From positions 3,782,001 to 3,846,000 of the forward strand of contig OY770025.1 of assembly GCA_963669435.1 (NCBI GenBank): DNA of 64,000 nt, given 5' to 3'. This stretch comes from CALJFL01 sp963669435 (GTDB lineage Bacteria > Pseudomonadota > Gammaproteobacteria > Pseudomonadales > Halieaceae). Below the pieces are notes generated by a model that did not search any database, was not told the origin of the DNA, and was given only the letters and a program-made list of their open reading frames with translations. The number at the start of each line of letters is the position of its first letter. The stretch's first letter is position 1. Shown piece by piece: positions 24,969 through 33,171 of this stretch. The position numbers and the translations under genes were made by a program.

Positions 24969-25658
24969 ATGCCAGGTATCACTGGAAAAAACTGTTTGCG
25001 TGCGGGTGAGTGGATCAGCTACGCCGTCGGCATCGTGCTGACGGGTTTTTTTGTCGTGCAGTTGGCACAGGGCGAGGTGGATCGCCGGGCTGACATCGCG
25101 CAGTTTGAAGAAGCTTCCGTGGCAGATGTGCTGGCATCGGAAGAAAACTTTGCGCTGGTGGATACCAGTGGGCAACCTGACACCTCCCTGTGGGCTCCAC
25201 AACGTATCGCCGATTACGAAGCCAGTCTCCTGCAGGAGTTGCCCCCGGTACTGGGTGTACTTGAAGTACCCTCCGTAGGCTTGAAGGTACCGGTTTACCA
25301 GACTGATTCCGAACTGACCATGGATCGCGGTTCCGGTGTGATTGATGGTATGGCCTATCCCCATGAGCAGGGCAATATCGGTATCGCGGGTCATCGCGAT
25401 GGCTACTTCAGGGCGCTGAAGGATGTACAGGTCGGCGACAGTATCGCCCTGCAGACCCTGCACGGGCCCAAAGATTTCACCATAGATTCAGTACAGGTGG
25501 TTGAGATAACAGATACCCACCTGTTACAGGATACGGATGACCAGACCGTTACTCTGGTCACATGCTACCCCTTTTATTTTGTCGGGAATGCGCCGCAACG
25601 ATTTATCGTGACCGCGTCTATCGACACCTCGAATGTCATCCAACAAAGGAGAAATTGA
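24969..25658 (+). CDS. Class D-like sortase of Gram-negative type
   Basis: Membrane-anchored cysteine transpeptidase, 229 aa from ATG 24969. One N-terminal membrane helix (residues 16-33) is followed by a linker and the sortase domain. Catalytic residues are visible: His 142 (IAGHRDG), Cys 199 (TLVTCYPF) and Arg 211 (APQRFIV). The frame is open to 24927, and no start has a well spaced ribosome site, so the start is uncertain by up to 14 codons. The next gene, starting two bases after the stop, encodes a protein with a PTTASP sorting signal, its probable substrate. Sortases of this kind occur in marine proteobacteria and their products are poorly known. Confidence 0.9.
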   Translation: MPGITGKNCLRAGEWISYAVGIVLTGFFVVQLAQGEVDRRADIAQFEEASVADVLASEENFALVDTSGQPDTSLWAPQRIADYEASLLQELPPVLGVLEVPSVGLKVPVYQTDSELTMDRGSGVIDGMAYPHEQGNIGIAGHRDGYFRALKDVQVGDSIALQTLHGPKDFTIDSVQVVEITDTHLLQDTDDQTVTLVTCYPFYFVGNAPQRFIVTASIDTSNVIQQRRN

Positions 25659-25659
25659 C

Positions 25660-26217
25660 ATGCAAAAGAAGATCGTTGTAGCAATGGGAATGGCTCTGGC
25701 CCTGTCCGCTGGACAGGTAGCCGCGCAAGAAGAGTCAGCCACTACCTGTGCGGACCTGAACTGGTCTGCAGAAGTGTTGGCGGCAAATCCGGATATTGCC
25801 CAGACTTGCCAGGCTGTATATGAGAAAGACGGCAAACTGTATGCCAAGGCCTCTATCGAGGTAGTGCGGGTGCGCGGTAATCGCATGACCTTCCGCACTT
25901 TGCATACAGACGGCACCAAAGGCGACAGTCGCAGCATCCAGCTGGACAGCTCCTGGCGTGCGGACATTGGCGGCCGCTCCTATCGCGCCAGTGACCTGAT
26001 GCGCGGTCAGCAGTTGAATGTGTACCTGCCGGAAGATCGGTTCGCACTCGCACTTGAAGATGCGGATGGTCCGGACGAGGCAGACATGATGGGTGTGGAA
26101 GACGAAGTTGTCGAAATGCCGACTACTGCCAGCCCGCTGTTCCTGGTGGGACTTGCCGGTGGCGCGATGTTGGCACTCGGTGGGCTGTTTGGCGCCTTGC
26201 GCCGTAAGCTCGCCTGA
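25660..26217 (+). CDS. Probable sortase substrate with PTTASP C-terminal sorting signal
   Basis: Exported protein of 185 aa. N-terminal signal peptide (MQKKIVVAMGMALALSAGQVAAQ) and a C-terminal tripartite anchor: MPTTASP at 153-159, a hydrophobic helix at 160-180, and RRK at 181-183. The mature part has two cysteines (30 and 50) in CADLNWSAEVL and QTCQAVYEKDG, and an acidic stretch before the sorting motif. I chose ATG 25660 because AAAGGAGA (25645-25652) is well spaced. It is coupled to the sortase gene (one base between stop and start) and closed by a strong terminator. I do not recognise the mature domain. Confidence 0.85.
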   Translation: MQKKIVVAMGMALALSAGQVAAQEESATTCADLNWSAEVLAANPDIAQTCQAVYEKDGKLYAKASIEVVRVRGNRMTFRTLHTDGTKGDSRSIQLDSSWRADIGGRSYRASDLMRGQQLNVYLPEDRFALALEDADGPDEADMMGVEDEVVEMPTTASPLFLVGLAGGAMLALGGLFGALRRKLA

Positions 26218-26239
26218 GCGAACCAGCCACTTGATGACT

Positions 26240-26263
26240 AAAGGGGCCTAGGCCCCTTTTTTT
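26240..26263 (+). terminator. Rho-independent terminator of the sortase operon
   Basis: AAAGGGGC (26240-26247) pairs with GCCCCTTT (26252-26259) around CTAG and is followed by further T to 26263. It lies 22 bases after the substrate gene's stop. Confidence 0.92.
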
Positions 26264-26281
26264 GTAGGTTCAGAGGGCTCC

Positions 26282-26617
26282 CTATTCTTCTACCCAGACG
26301 CGGCGCAGGGGTTCGCCGAAGTCATCATAAATGATTTTTTTGCGCGGCTGCGGCAGGCGGCTGCGTTTGCGTTGGGGCGTTCGCTTCAGCATGGCCTTGC
26401 GGCGTTCTTCAATGGCGGCAACTACCTCGGGTACCAGGGTCCGCTCTGCCCGGGGTTCGATAAACAGGCGCCGACTGAGAAAAAGTGGCGCGTCCAGGGG
26501 GTCTTTGCCACTCTTGCCGCGGGGGATATTTTCCACGCGACCGCCGCGCGACAGGAAGCGCTCGGTTTCTTGCTCGAGGTCGGCTCGAATATCTTCCTTG
26601 GTGACGGGCTTCTTCAC
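26282..26617 (-). CDS. Small basic protein with SutA-like FLSRGG motif
   Basis: Predicted 111-aa soluble, basic protein. It has ETERFLSRGGRVENIPRG near the N-terminus. A FLSRGGKV-EI motif is also present in the Pseudomonas RNA-polymerase-binding regulator SutA and in other small gammaproteobacterial proteins, so a link to transcription is possible but weak. The rest is charged (MLKRTPQRKRSRLPQPRKK) and ends IYDDFGEPLRRVWVEE. It is monocistronic between the sortase terminator and the metallopeptidase gene. Function unknown. Confidence 0.6.
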   Translation of the reverse strand: MKKPVTKEDIRADLEQETERFLSRGGRVENIPRGKSGKDPLDAPLFLSRRLFIEPRAERTLVPEVVAAIEERRKAMLKRTPQRKRSRLPQPRKKIIYDDFGEPLRRVWVEE

Positions 26618-26685
26618 GGGTGGGTCTCGGGTGCAGATACCAAAGGCGTTTCAAAACTCACCAGTATAGCGGCGGCGTTATAAAT

Positions 26686-27633
26686 TTACAGGGGTTTGGC
26701 GTTGGCGATATCGCGGCGCAGCATAGCCCCCGGCCCCGACGCTTGTAAAACGGCCCGGCCGTCGTCGATGGAAATGCCCAGACTTGCAAACAGGTGCTCG
26801 AAGTCGGGTAGGCGGGTCGACGCCGCAACCTCGTGATAAAGCGGTGTGAACAGCAGCAGACGATTTTCGCGATCCAGTGCCTGGGCCATTTCCAGTCCCG
26901 ACATTTTCCGGTCTGCGCAGCACACGTTGAGTGCTGCCAGTGCCGTGTCCAGGCTGGTTTTACCGCCAGACTGCTGCCTCAGTTGCACATCCGCGGCAAA
27001 GAAATACCAGGCCCCGCTCCAATACACACGCATGAAGGCACGATTTTCGTGCATCTGGGCGCTGACCTCAGCGAGCGGGGTGCCATTGAATCGGTCCTGT
27101 TGCCTGCCGCGTTGGAATCCTGCCAACAGTTTTTCCCACATACTGCGCTCGTCGATCACGCCGACGCGCGCCTGTAAAATGTTTTGGTAGTAGCTGGCGA
27201 GTCCTTCGCTGAACCAGCGGTCGCCGCCACCTTTGTAAGGAATTAGCAGGTGCGCCAGTTCGTGGTATCCCGTCCAGTTACGCTTGAGTGCCTCGCTATC
27301 TGCGCCGCTGAGCACGTAGAACAACACCACATCGGGTTCCCCCCGGGTGACCTGTCCCCAGGGAATGGTGTCCCGGTAACTGCCGGAGGTCGGTTGCACT
27401 TCGATACGCCACCGTTCCCGGGGCCAGCGTCCGTAAACCTGTAACAGCCCGCCGGCGATGAACTCGATCCATTCCTTTACTTCCTGGGTTTGTGTTTCAT
27501 TGAACTCGGAACTGCTGACCAGTTCGAGGGTGCTTTGTCCTCGTACAAACTCACTGCGGTCAGCGCCCGAGGCGGGTGTAAGCAGCATCAACTGCACCAG
27601 CACCACCACGCAGGCTTGCAGAGGCAGCCTCAA
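26686..27633 (-). CDS. Exported gluzincin-type metallopeptidase-like protein
   Basis: Exported protein of 315 aa with a signal peptide (MRLPLQACVVVLVQLMLLTPASGA). Zinc site: YHELAHLL gives His 124, Glu 125 and His 128, and WFSEGLASYY gives Glu 143 as third ligand, the layout of gluzincin (M1/M61/peptidase MA) families. Two adjacent cysteines occur at NVCCADRK. The only sensible start is TTG 27633, which overlaps the TGA of the upstream MBL-fold gene (TTGA); no internal ATG would keep the signal peptide. Substrate unknown. Confidence 0.8.
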   Translation of the reverse strand: MRLPLQACVVVLVQLMLLTPASGADRSEFVRGQSTLELVSSSEFNETQTQEVKEWIEFIAGGLLQVYGRWPRERWRIEVQPTSGSYRDTIPWGQVTRGEPDVVLFYVLSGADSEALKRNWTGYHELAHLLIPYKGGGDRWFSEGLASYYQNILQARVGVIDERSMWEKLLAGFQRGRQQDRFNGTPLAEVSAQMHENRAFMRVYWSGAWYFFAADVQLRQQSGGKTSLDTALAALNVCCADRKMSGLEMAQALDRENRLLLFTPLYHEVAASTRLPDFEHLFASLGISIDDGRAVLQASGPGAMLRRDIANAKPL

Positions 27634-28607
27634 TTATTAGCCCCCGCGGAGGGCTCAGCGCTGAAGCCGGCAATCTCCGCCATCAGCGTAAACAGCGTGA
27701 GAACATCGGTTGCCTCGCGTTCGCTGTCAAACTCCCGGTACATCGAGTCGACATTGACAGCGATACGTTCGGGGTCGGACCAATGGGAGAACTCGCTCAG
27801 TTCGATGTCCCGTGCCGCTTCCAGTACGCTCATGCCCGCGTCAAACCGTAATCGGGCCTGGTCGCGGACATACCCCAGGTAGTGTTTTACGTTTCGCACT
27901 GCCTGCTTGTCAGCCTTGGGGCCGTGCCCTGGTACGATGTGCTCGACCTCCATGCCCAGTATCAGATCGCAGGCAGCGATCCAGTTTCCTACCGGGCCCT
28001 GCCACATGATTGGGGTGCCCTCGATAAACAGAATATCGCCGGTAAATACGGCCTTGTCTGCTGGGGAGTGCACCAGTACATCCCCGCGCGTATGCGCTGG
28101 CCCTACCTCGATCAGGGATACGGTTTTGTCACCGACAACGACATCCAGATTGCCATCAAAGGTTCGATGGGGCGGTGTATGGCGAATATTGGAGAAGTCG
28201 AAACTGCCGAAACAATGCAGGAAGTATTGTCCCAAGGCGCCCATGTCGGCTGCGGCCCCGGCCAAAGCGTCCATCATCTCGGGAGTAAACTCGGCCATTT
28301 CCAAAGCTGAGGCGGTAGAGGCAATGATATCGGCGCCGGTCACCAGTTCGTTTCCATGACAGTGATCACCATTGGCATGGGTGTTCACCAGAGTTCCAAT
28401 GTTCGCCGTGGCTTGCGGCTCGGCTGCGCGCATCGCGTCGAGCATCTCCGAGGTCAGTTTCAGGTCGAACAGGGTGTCTACCAGCAGGGATTGGTCGCCG
28501 TCGACAATCAAGCCGGCGTTACTCCAGCCCCAGCCGCCCTCCGGGGCCAGCCAGGCATAAGCGTCATTACCCAGGTCATGCAGTCCTGGCTTGGGGTTCC
28601 TGTACAT
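27630..28607 (-). CDS. MBL-fold metallo-hydrolase
   Basis: Metallo-beta-lactamase-fold hydrolase of 325 aa. The metal motif is THANGDHCHG (His 77, Asn 79, Asp 81, His 82), where the second position of HxHxDH is Asn; then VGPAHTRGDVLV, VFTGDILF and VPGHGPKAD supply the further ligands. This HxNxDH variant is common in a subgroup of uncharacterised hydrolases. Start ATG 28607 is chosen over the upstream frame to 28646 because GGAGGTG stands six bases before it. It is coupled to the metallopeptidase gene (TTGA overlap) and divergent from the HSL-type esterase. Confidence 0.88.
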   Translation of the reverse strand: MYRNPKPGLHDLGNDAYAWLAPEGGWGWSNAGLIVDGDQSLLVDTLFDLKLTSEMLDAMRAAEPQATANIGTLVNTHANGDHCHGNELVTGADIIASTASALEMAEFTPEMMDALAGAAADMGALGQYFLHCFGSFDFSNIRHTPPHRTFDGNLDVVVGDKTVSLIEVGPAHTRGDVLVHSPADKAVFTGDILFIEGTPIMWQGPVGNWIAACDLILGMEVEHIVPGHGPKADKQAVRNVKHYLGYVRDQARLRFDAGMSVLEAARDIELSEFSHWSDPERIAVNVDSMYREFDSEREATDVLTLFTLMAEIAGFSAEPSAGANN

Positions 28608-28751
28608 CGACGCACCTCCACGAGCCTTAAGGCCTTTTCGCCTCATGCCATAATCATAGTAACGCGATTTGCCGGAATCGCCAGCGCACTGATTTTGCCT
28701 GTGGGCCGATGTCTGGTTTAATGCGTCCCTTCTATACGGATGGAGTCTTGC

Positions 28752-29828
28752 ATGGCTTGGCTAATACTACTGGTCCTCGTGTTTTTCCTGTTCAGCTACC
28801 TGGTACTGAGGGGAGAGAACCTCGATTACCTTGATTCCGGTTTCATTCCCGCGCAGCAGGGTGATCCCGGCGATGCCCACCGCCAGGTGGTCGCCTCGCT
28901 GGCAGAAATATCCGGCTCCGGTGTCGGCCTGGGTGGCGGAGACGGGCTGCAAAAAACCCGTGATTTCATGGACGCCATGAGTGACGGCAAAGAGTATTCG
29001 AGTGAGTTTCGCGCGGGCCACACGGGTTCCGTGCCCGGAGAATGGGTGCTGGCTCCGGGAGTCGATTCGCGTCGGCGCGTGTTACATCTGCACGGGGGTG
29101 CGTTCATGATGGGCAGCCCCAAGAGCCATCGCACGATTACCAACCGTCTTTCCCAGTTAGCCAATGCCGCGGTGTTTTCTGTCGATTACCGCCTGATGCC
29201 CGAGCACAGCCGCATGGATGGCATCGTAGATTGCCAGCAAGCCTACCGCTGGATTCTGGACAACGGTCCCGATGGCCCTGAGGAACTTGATTTCCTGCTG
29301 GTTACGGGTGACTCCGCCGGGGGTAACCTGACCCTGGTGACCATTGCCTGGGCGCGCGATATGGGGCTGCGAGCAGCAGATGCCGCTGTGGCATTCTCTC
29401 CTGCCACCGATGCGGTGCTCAGTGCACCCAGCCTCAGAGATAATGTCGATAGCGATCCAATGCTGGGCCCGGCGTTTGGCAAGATGGCCATAATCCCCTC
29501 GGTGGTGTTGCTCTGGTTTACCTGGTTCACTTACCGAATCAAGCCGAGTAATGCGTTGATATCTCCGGTACGGGGTGACCTGTCTGGTCTGCCCCCGGTG
29601 TTGTTGCAGGTCAGCGAGGCAGAAATGCTGTTTGATGACTCGCGCCGCTACGTGACCAAGGCGCATGCTGCGGGCAGTCCGGCCCAGCTGCAATCTTGGC
29701 CGCATATGGTGCATGTCTGGCAGATCTTCTCTCCCGAATTGCCGCAGGCAGAAGAAGCCTTTGCCGCGGTGGGTGAGTTTTTGCAGAGTGTCGAACAAGC
29801 GGTGCAACCAGAGGTGAAAGCCGCGTGA
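28752..29828 (+). CDS. HSL-family alpha/beta hydrolase with N-terminal membrane anchor
   Basis: Esterase/lipase of the hormone-sensitive lipase group, 358 aa. A membrane helix (residues 2-20) anchors it. Seen: HGGAF at 114-118 (oxyanion), GDSAGG at 186-191 with nucleophile Ser 188, and a C-terminal HMVHVW histidine. ATG 28752 is preferred to 28740 because GGAG (28742-28745) is six bases upstream. Its stop overlaps the start of the acyltransferase gene (GTGA at 29825-29828), suggesting joint action on lipids: one removes and the other adds acyl chains. Confidence 0.88.
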   Translation: MAWLILLVLVFFLFSYLVLRGENLDYLDSGFIPAQQGDPGDAHRQVVASLAEISGSGVGLGGGDGLQKTRDFMDAMSDGKEYSSEFRAGHTGSVPGEWVLAPGVDSRRRVLHLHGGAFMMGSPKSHRTITNRLSQLANAAVFSVDYRLMPEHSRMDGIVDCQQAYRWILDNGPDGPEELDFLLVTGDSAGGNLTLVTIAWARDMGLRAADAAVAFSPATDAVLSAPSLRDNVDSDPMLGPAFGKMAIIPSVVLLWFTWFTYRIKPSNALISPVRGDLSGLPPVLLQVSEAEMLFDDSRRYVTKAHAAGSPAQLQSWPHMVHVWQIFSPELPQAEEAFAAVGEFLQSVEQAVQPEVKAA

Positions 29829-30568
29829 ATGCAGTTCGCTCCATCATCGTATTCATCTGGCTGGTCGTATCGATCATACCGATGGGCCTGGCGCTGGTGG
29901 TTTCTGCATTGTTCCTGAGCCATCGTCAGTTATGGTGGTGGTTTGCCGTACCCTGGTTAAAATCGGCCATTGGTGCTGCCAAGCATATCGCCGGGGTGAA
30001 GTATCGCATCCACGGTGAGGAAAACCTGCCAGGCAAGGAAGACATGCGGCGCGTGGTCCTATGCGCTAAGCACCAATCCACCTGGGAAACGTTTTTCTTT
30101 CCCAGCATGACTCCCCATGCCCTGGCTTACGTGTTCAAGCAGGAGCTGCTGCGGATTCCGATCTTCGGTTGGTGTATTGGCCTGCTCGGCATGATCCATA
30201 TAGATCGCAGCAAGCGTGCCGACGCCTGGACGAAGGTCGCCGAGCAGGGCGTCGAGATCATGGACCGGGGTACCTGGGTCATCATGTTTCCGGAGGGCAC
30301 TCGCACCGAGCGCGGGGGTAAAGGCAATTACAAGTCCGGGGCCACTCGGCTGGCGGTTGCCACCAATGCCTACACGATTCCTATCGCGGTAACGTCGGGA
30401 CGCTGCTGGCCGCGGCGCTCATTTGCGCTGAAGCCGGGGGTGATTGATGTCTCTATCGGCGAGCCTATTTATGCCGAGGGCAGGCAACCCGATGAACTTA
30501 TGGAAGAAATTGAACGCTGGATAGAAGCCGAAATGCACCGGCTTGACCCGGAAGCCTACGCCGCCTGA
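29825..30568 (+). CDS. plsC: Lysophospholipid acyltransferase (PlsC family)
   Basis: 1-acyl-sn-glycerol-3-phosphate acyltransferase family protein, 247 aa, probably making phosphatidic acid at the inner membrane. N-terminal membrane helix (residues 5-32). The catalytic motif is KHQSTWET, an HX4E variant seen in beta/gammaproteobacterial PlsC (His 83, Glu 88); the glycerol-phosphate motif is FPEGTRT at 155-161. Start GTG 29825 overlaps the esterase stop codon. It converges on the Lrp regulator gene with 22 bases between. Another plsC paralogue may exist elsewhere in the genome. Confidence 0.9.
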   Translation: MNAVRSIIVFIWLVVSIIPMGLALVVSALFLSHRQLWWWFAVPWLKSAIGAAKHIAGVKYRIHGEENLPGKEDMRRVVLCAKHQSTWETFFFPSMTPHALAYVFKQELLRIPIFGWCIGLLGMIHIDRSKRADAWTKVAEQGVEIMDRGTWVIMFPEGTRTERGGKGNYKSGATRLAVATNAYTIPIAVTSGRCWPRRSFALKPGVIDVSIGEPIYAEGRQPDELMEEIERWIEAEMHRLDPEAYAA

Positions 30569-30590
30569 TCCCGCGCAGTACGCGCAAGAA

Positions 30591-31025
30591 TTAACGATCT
30601 ATCTTCGTCGATAACACGATTGAGCTGGTGGTCCTGGCAACGCCGGGCAGTTGGCCAATCACATCGAGCACCTCGTCCATCATTTCCGTCGTCGCCGACT
30701 GCAAGGTGACGACCAGGTCGTATACCCCGCTGACACTTTGCACCGACCGCACCGGTTCCAGGCGTGACAGAGACGCAACCGTTTTGGTCGCGTATTTCGG
30801 ATCCACTTCCATCATCACGTGGGCCTTTATCTGGCCGGCCAGAAACGCCTCGTTATAGCGAATCGTATACCCGGCTATTACACCCCGCCGTTCAAGGCGC
30901 CGAATGCGGTCCTGAACGGTGGTGCGCGAGACTCCCAGTTCACGCGCCAGGGCGCTTACCGGACTGCGGCTGTTGGTGCTTAGAAGGGTCAGCAGTTTGC
31001 GATCAATTTCATCTAATTCCGTCAT
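30591..31025 (-). CDS. Lrp/AsnC family transcriptional regulator
   Basis: Regulator of 144 aa with an N-terminal winged helix-turn-helix (LDEIDRKLLTLLSTNSRSPV, then SALARELGVSRTTVQDRIRR) and a C-terminal RAM ligand-binding domain (HVMMEVDPKY to RSVQSVSGVYDLVV). It is transcribed away from the amino-acid decarboxylase gene; the shared AT-rich region 31026-31146 contains an inverted repeat. The obvious inference is that it controls the decarboxylase in response to an amino acid, probably lysine, arginine or ornithine. Confidence 0.92.
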   Translation of the reverse strand: MTELDEIDRKLLTLLSTNSRSPVSALARELGVSRTTVQDRIRRLERRGVIAGYTIRYNEAFLAGQIKAHVMMEVDPKYATKTVASLSRLEPVRSVQSVSGVYDLVVTLQSATTEMMDEVLDVIGQLPGVARTTSSIVLSTKIDR

Positions 31026-31041
31026 AATGAATATAAAGTCC

Positions 31042-31091
31042 GTTAATATTTAAATAATTGCTGATCAATTCGTCAGTATTAATATTAAAAC
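31042..31091. promoter_or_regulatory. Operator-like inverted repeat between Lrp and decarboxylase genes
   Basis: GTTAATATT (31042-31050) and AATATTAAAAC (31081-31091) form an imperfect outer inverted repeat around an inner CTGA (31061-31064)/TCAG (31073-31076) pair. It lies 17 bases upstream of the Lrp start and 56 upstream of the decarboxylase start. AT-rich dyads of this kind are typical Lrp/AsnC binding sites; this is a pattern-based inference. Confidence 0.45.
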
Positions 31092-31146
31092 TATCAGGCC
31101 TAGCTCGTAAACTGGTGCATATAACACACCATCAGGTCGCCGTGCC

Positions 31147-33066
31147 ATGTCTATGCCTGTCAGTCGAGTCCTTGTCGTCAGTGAAGATTCCACCTTTCTT
31201 CGCCAGACCGTCGATGGTCTGAACAGCGTGGTCGACGCTGGTGAGTTTCCTACCGTCAATCTGCCGCTGGAGTTCACAGCGCAGAACACCCTGGCCGGTG
31301 CAATGGTCCAGTTGCGCCGCGATGGACAGCTCCAAGCCTGCGTCTGCGATGTGCGCGATGCGAAGACTGCTCGGGACTTTGTCGACCAGATCAGGCAATT
31401 GCGCAGCGAGGTGGATATCTTTGTCGCCCTGGGCGAGCAGGCAGTTGAAGGGCAGTCTGCTCTGGTGGGTATTGGTGCCGAGATTTTTGATCGCCAGGAG
31501 GTCAATTACCCGCTGCAATTTCGGCAGATTCAGGGAGCAATAATGCGCCGGGCGGCTACACCCTTTGCCGACACCCTGCGTGACTATGTCCACGGAGGCC
31601 GGGACGCCTGGCATACCCCGGGTCACTCAGGGGGAGCAAGTCTGCGCGAAAGTCCCTGGGTCGGTGACTTCATGGACATGATGGGAGAGCACATTTTCAG
31701 TACAGATCTTTCCGTCTCGGTGCAGGTACTTGATTCCCTGCTGGAACCCCATAGCGTGTTACAGGAATCCCAGGCGCTGGCCGCCAGGGCTTTCGGAGCG
31801 CAGCATACTTTCTTTGTCACCAACGGCACTTCTACCGCTAACAAGGTTATTGTGCAGCACCTGCTGGGTGGCGGCGGCAAGGTGATCGTCGACCAGGCCT
31901 GTCATAAATCGATACATCACGCGATCATTTTGTTTGGCGTCACGCCGATATACCTGCCCGCCAGTGTTAAAACGGACTATGGCTTCTACGGCCCGGTTCC
32001 CAAGGCCGACATCTTCGATGCGATAGAAGCGCATCCCGACGCAGGTATGCTGGTCCTGACCTCCTGCACTTACGATGGCTTTTATTATGACCTGGCCCCT
32101 ATTATCGAGAGGGCTCATGCGGCTGGCATGAAAGTACTGATCGACGAGGCCTGGTATGCCCATGGCCGCTTTCATCCTGAACTGCGCCCCAACGCGCTGG
32201 AGTGTGGAGCCGATTACGTGACCCAGAGTACTCATAAAATGCTCTCGGCATTCTCTCAGGCGAGCATGATTCATGTCGCGGACCCGAATTTCGATGAACA
32301 TCGTTTTCGTGAAAATCTGAACATGCACACGTCCACCAGTCCCCAGTATGCAATGATCGCCAGCCTGGATATCGCACGTAAACAGATGAGCATGGAAGGC
32401 TTTTCGCGGTTGTCTGAATGTATCGCTGTCGCGGATCGCTTGCGCGATGCAATCGGCGACACGGGTGTGTTCTCGGTACTCACGCTGGACGAAATGCTAC
32501 CCGAAGTCCTGAGCGATGACGGTATTCGGCTGGACCCCACCAAATTAACGATCGACGTTTCCCGTTCCGGATACACTGCCAGGCGCCTGCAATTGCTGCT
32601 ATTCGAGCACTACGGCATCCAGGTGGAAAAGGTAACCCACAATACGGTCTCCGTGCTGGTTACTCTGGGTACCACGCAGAGCAAGGTGCTGAGACTGGTG
32701 CAGGCACTGCAGGAATTGGCCAGCAAGGCGCCACAAGCCGGGTCGACATCGGGTGACCCGCCTGCGGTGCTTCCGGCCCTCAGTGAGTTGCGGTGCGTGC
32801 CACGGGATGCCTATTTTGGCGGCTCCCGTCGCGAGCGTGTTCTCAGCGCGACCGGGGGCCTTAATCCTGATCTGGTGGGTTTGATCTGCGCAGACCAGAT
32901 TGTTCCCTATCCGCCGGGCATTCCTTTGCTGGTGCCCGGACAACTGATAACCCAGGAGATCGGCGAGTTCCTCGCCCACCTGTGTCGTGCAAACTATGGC
33001 CTGGAGTTGCATGGCGTTATCGATAGCGAAGATGACCCGACGCTGCGTGTTGTCGAATCGCCGTAA
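31147..33066 (+). CDS. Orn/Lys/Arg decarboxylase family PLP enzyme
   Basis: PLP-dependent basic amino-acid decarboxylase, 639 aa, somewhat shorter than the 710-750 aa E. coli inducible enzymes. An N-terminal receiver-like wing domain (about 1-125) is followed by the PLP domain: WHTPGHSGG, TNGTSTANK, DQACHKSIHH, DEAWYAHGRF and the PLP lysine in QSTHKMLSAF (Lys 364). The C-terminal domain has CADQIVPYPPGIPLLVPG, characteristic of the family. The exact substrate cannot be told from motifs. It is divergent from an Lrp-type regulator, which probably controls it. Starts ATG 31147 and 31153 are both possible. Confidence 0.9.
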   Translation: MSMPVSRVLVVSEDSTFLRQTVDGLNSVVDAGEFPTVNLPLEFTAQNTLAGAMVQLRRDGQLQACVCDVRDAKTARDFVDQIRQLRSEVDIFVALGEQAVEGQSALVGIGAEIFDRQEVNYPLQFRQIQGAIMRRAATPFADTLRDYVHGGRDAWHTPGHSGGASLRESPWVGDFMDMMGEHIFSTDLSVSVQVLDSLLEPHSVLQESQALAARAFGAQHTFFVTNGTSTANKVIVQHLLGGGGKVIVDQACHKSIHHAIILFGVTPIYLPASVKTDYGFYGPVPKADIFDAIEAHPDAGMLVLTSCTYDGFYYDLAPIIERAHAAGMKVLIDEAWYAHGRFHPELRPNALECGADYVTQSTHKMLSAFSQASMIHVADPNFDEHRFRENLNMHTSTSPQYAMIASLDIARKQMSMEGFSRLSECIAVADRLRDAIGDTGVFSVLTLDEMLPEVLSDDGIRLDPTKLTIDVSRSGYTARRLQLLLFEHYGIQVEKVTHNTVSVLVTLGTTQSKVLRLVQALQELASKAPQAGSTSGDPPAVLPALSELRCVPRDAYFGGSRRERVLSATGGLNPDLVGLICADQIVPYPPGIPLLVPGQLITQEIGEFLAHLCRANYGLELHGVIDSEDDPTLRVVESP

Positions 33067-33171
33067 TAGTCGTTCACAGAAGTGCGCAGGGGATTTAAAC
33101 ACGGCCAGCGATCGTTTAGTGTAGATGGCCCTGAACATTCCCCGATTCAAACGGACAAGGAGTAATTGCGC

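Noticed and set aside
24705..25463. A 252-codon minus-strand frame across the epoxide hydrolase/sortase gap
   Set aside because: Antisense to the sortase, whose catalytic residues are clear; no recognisable protein features.
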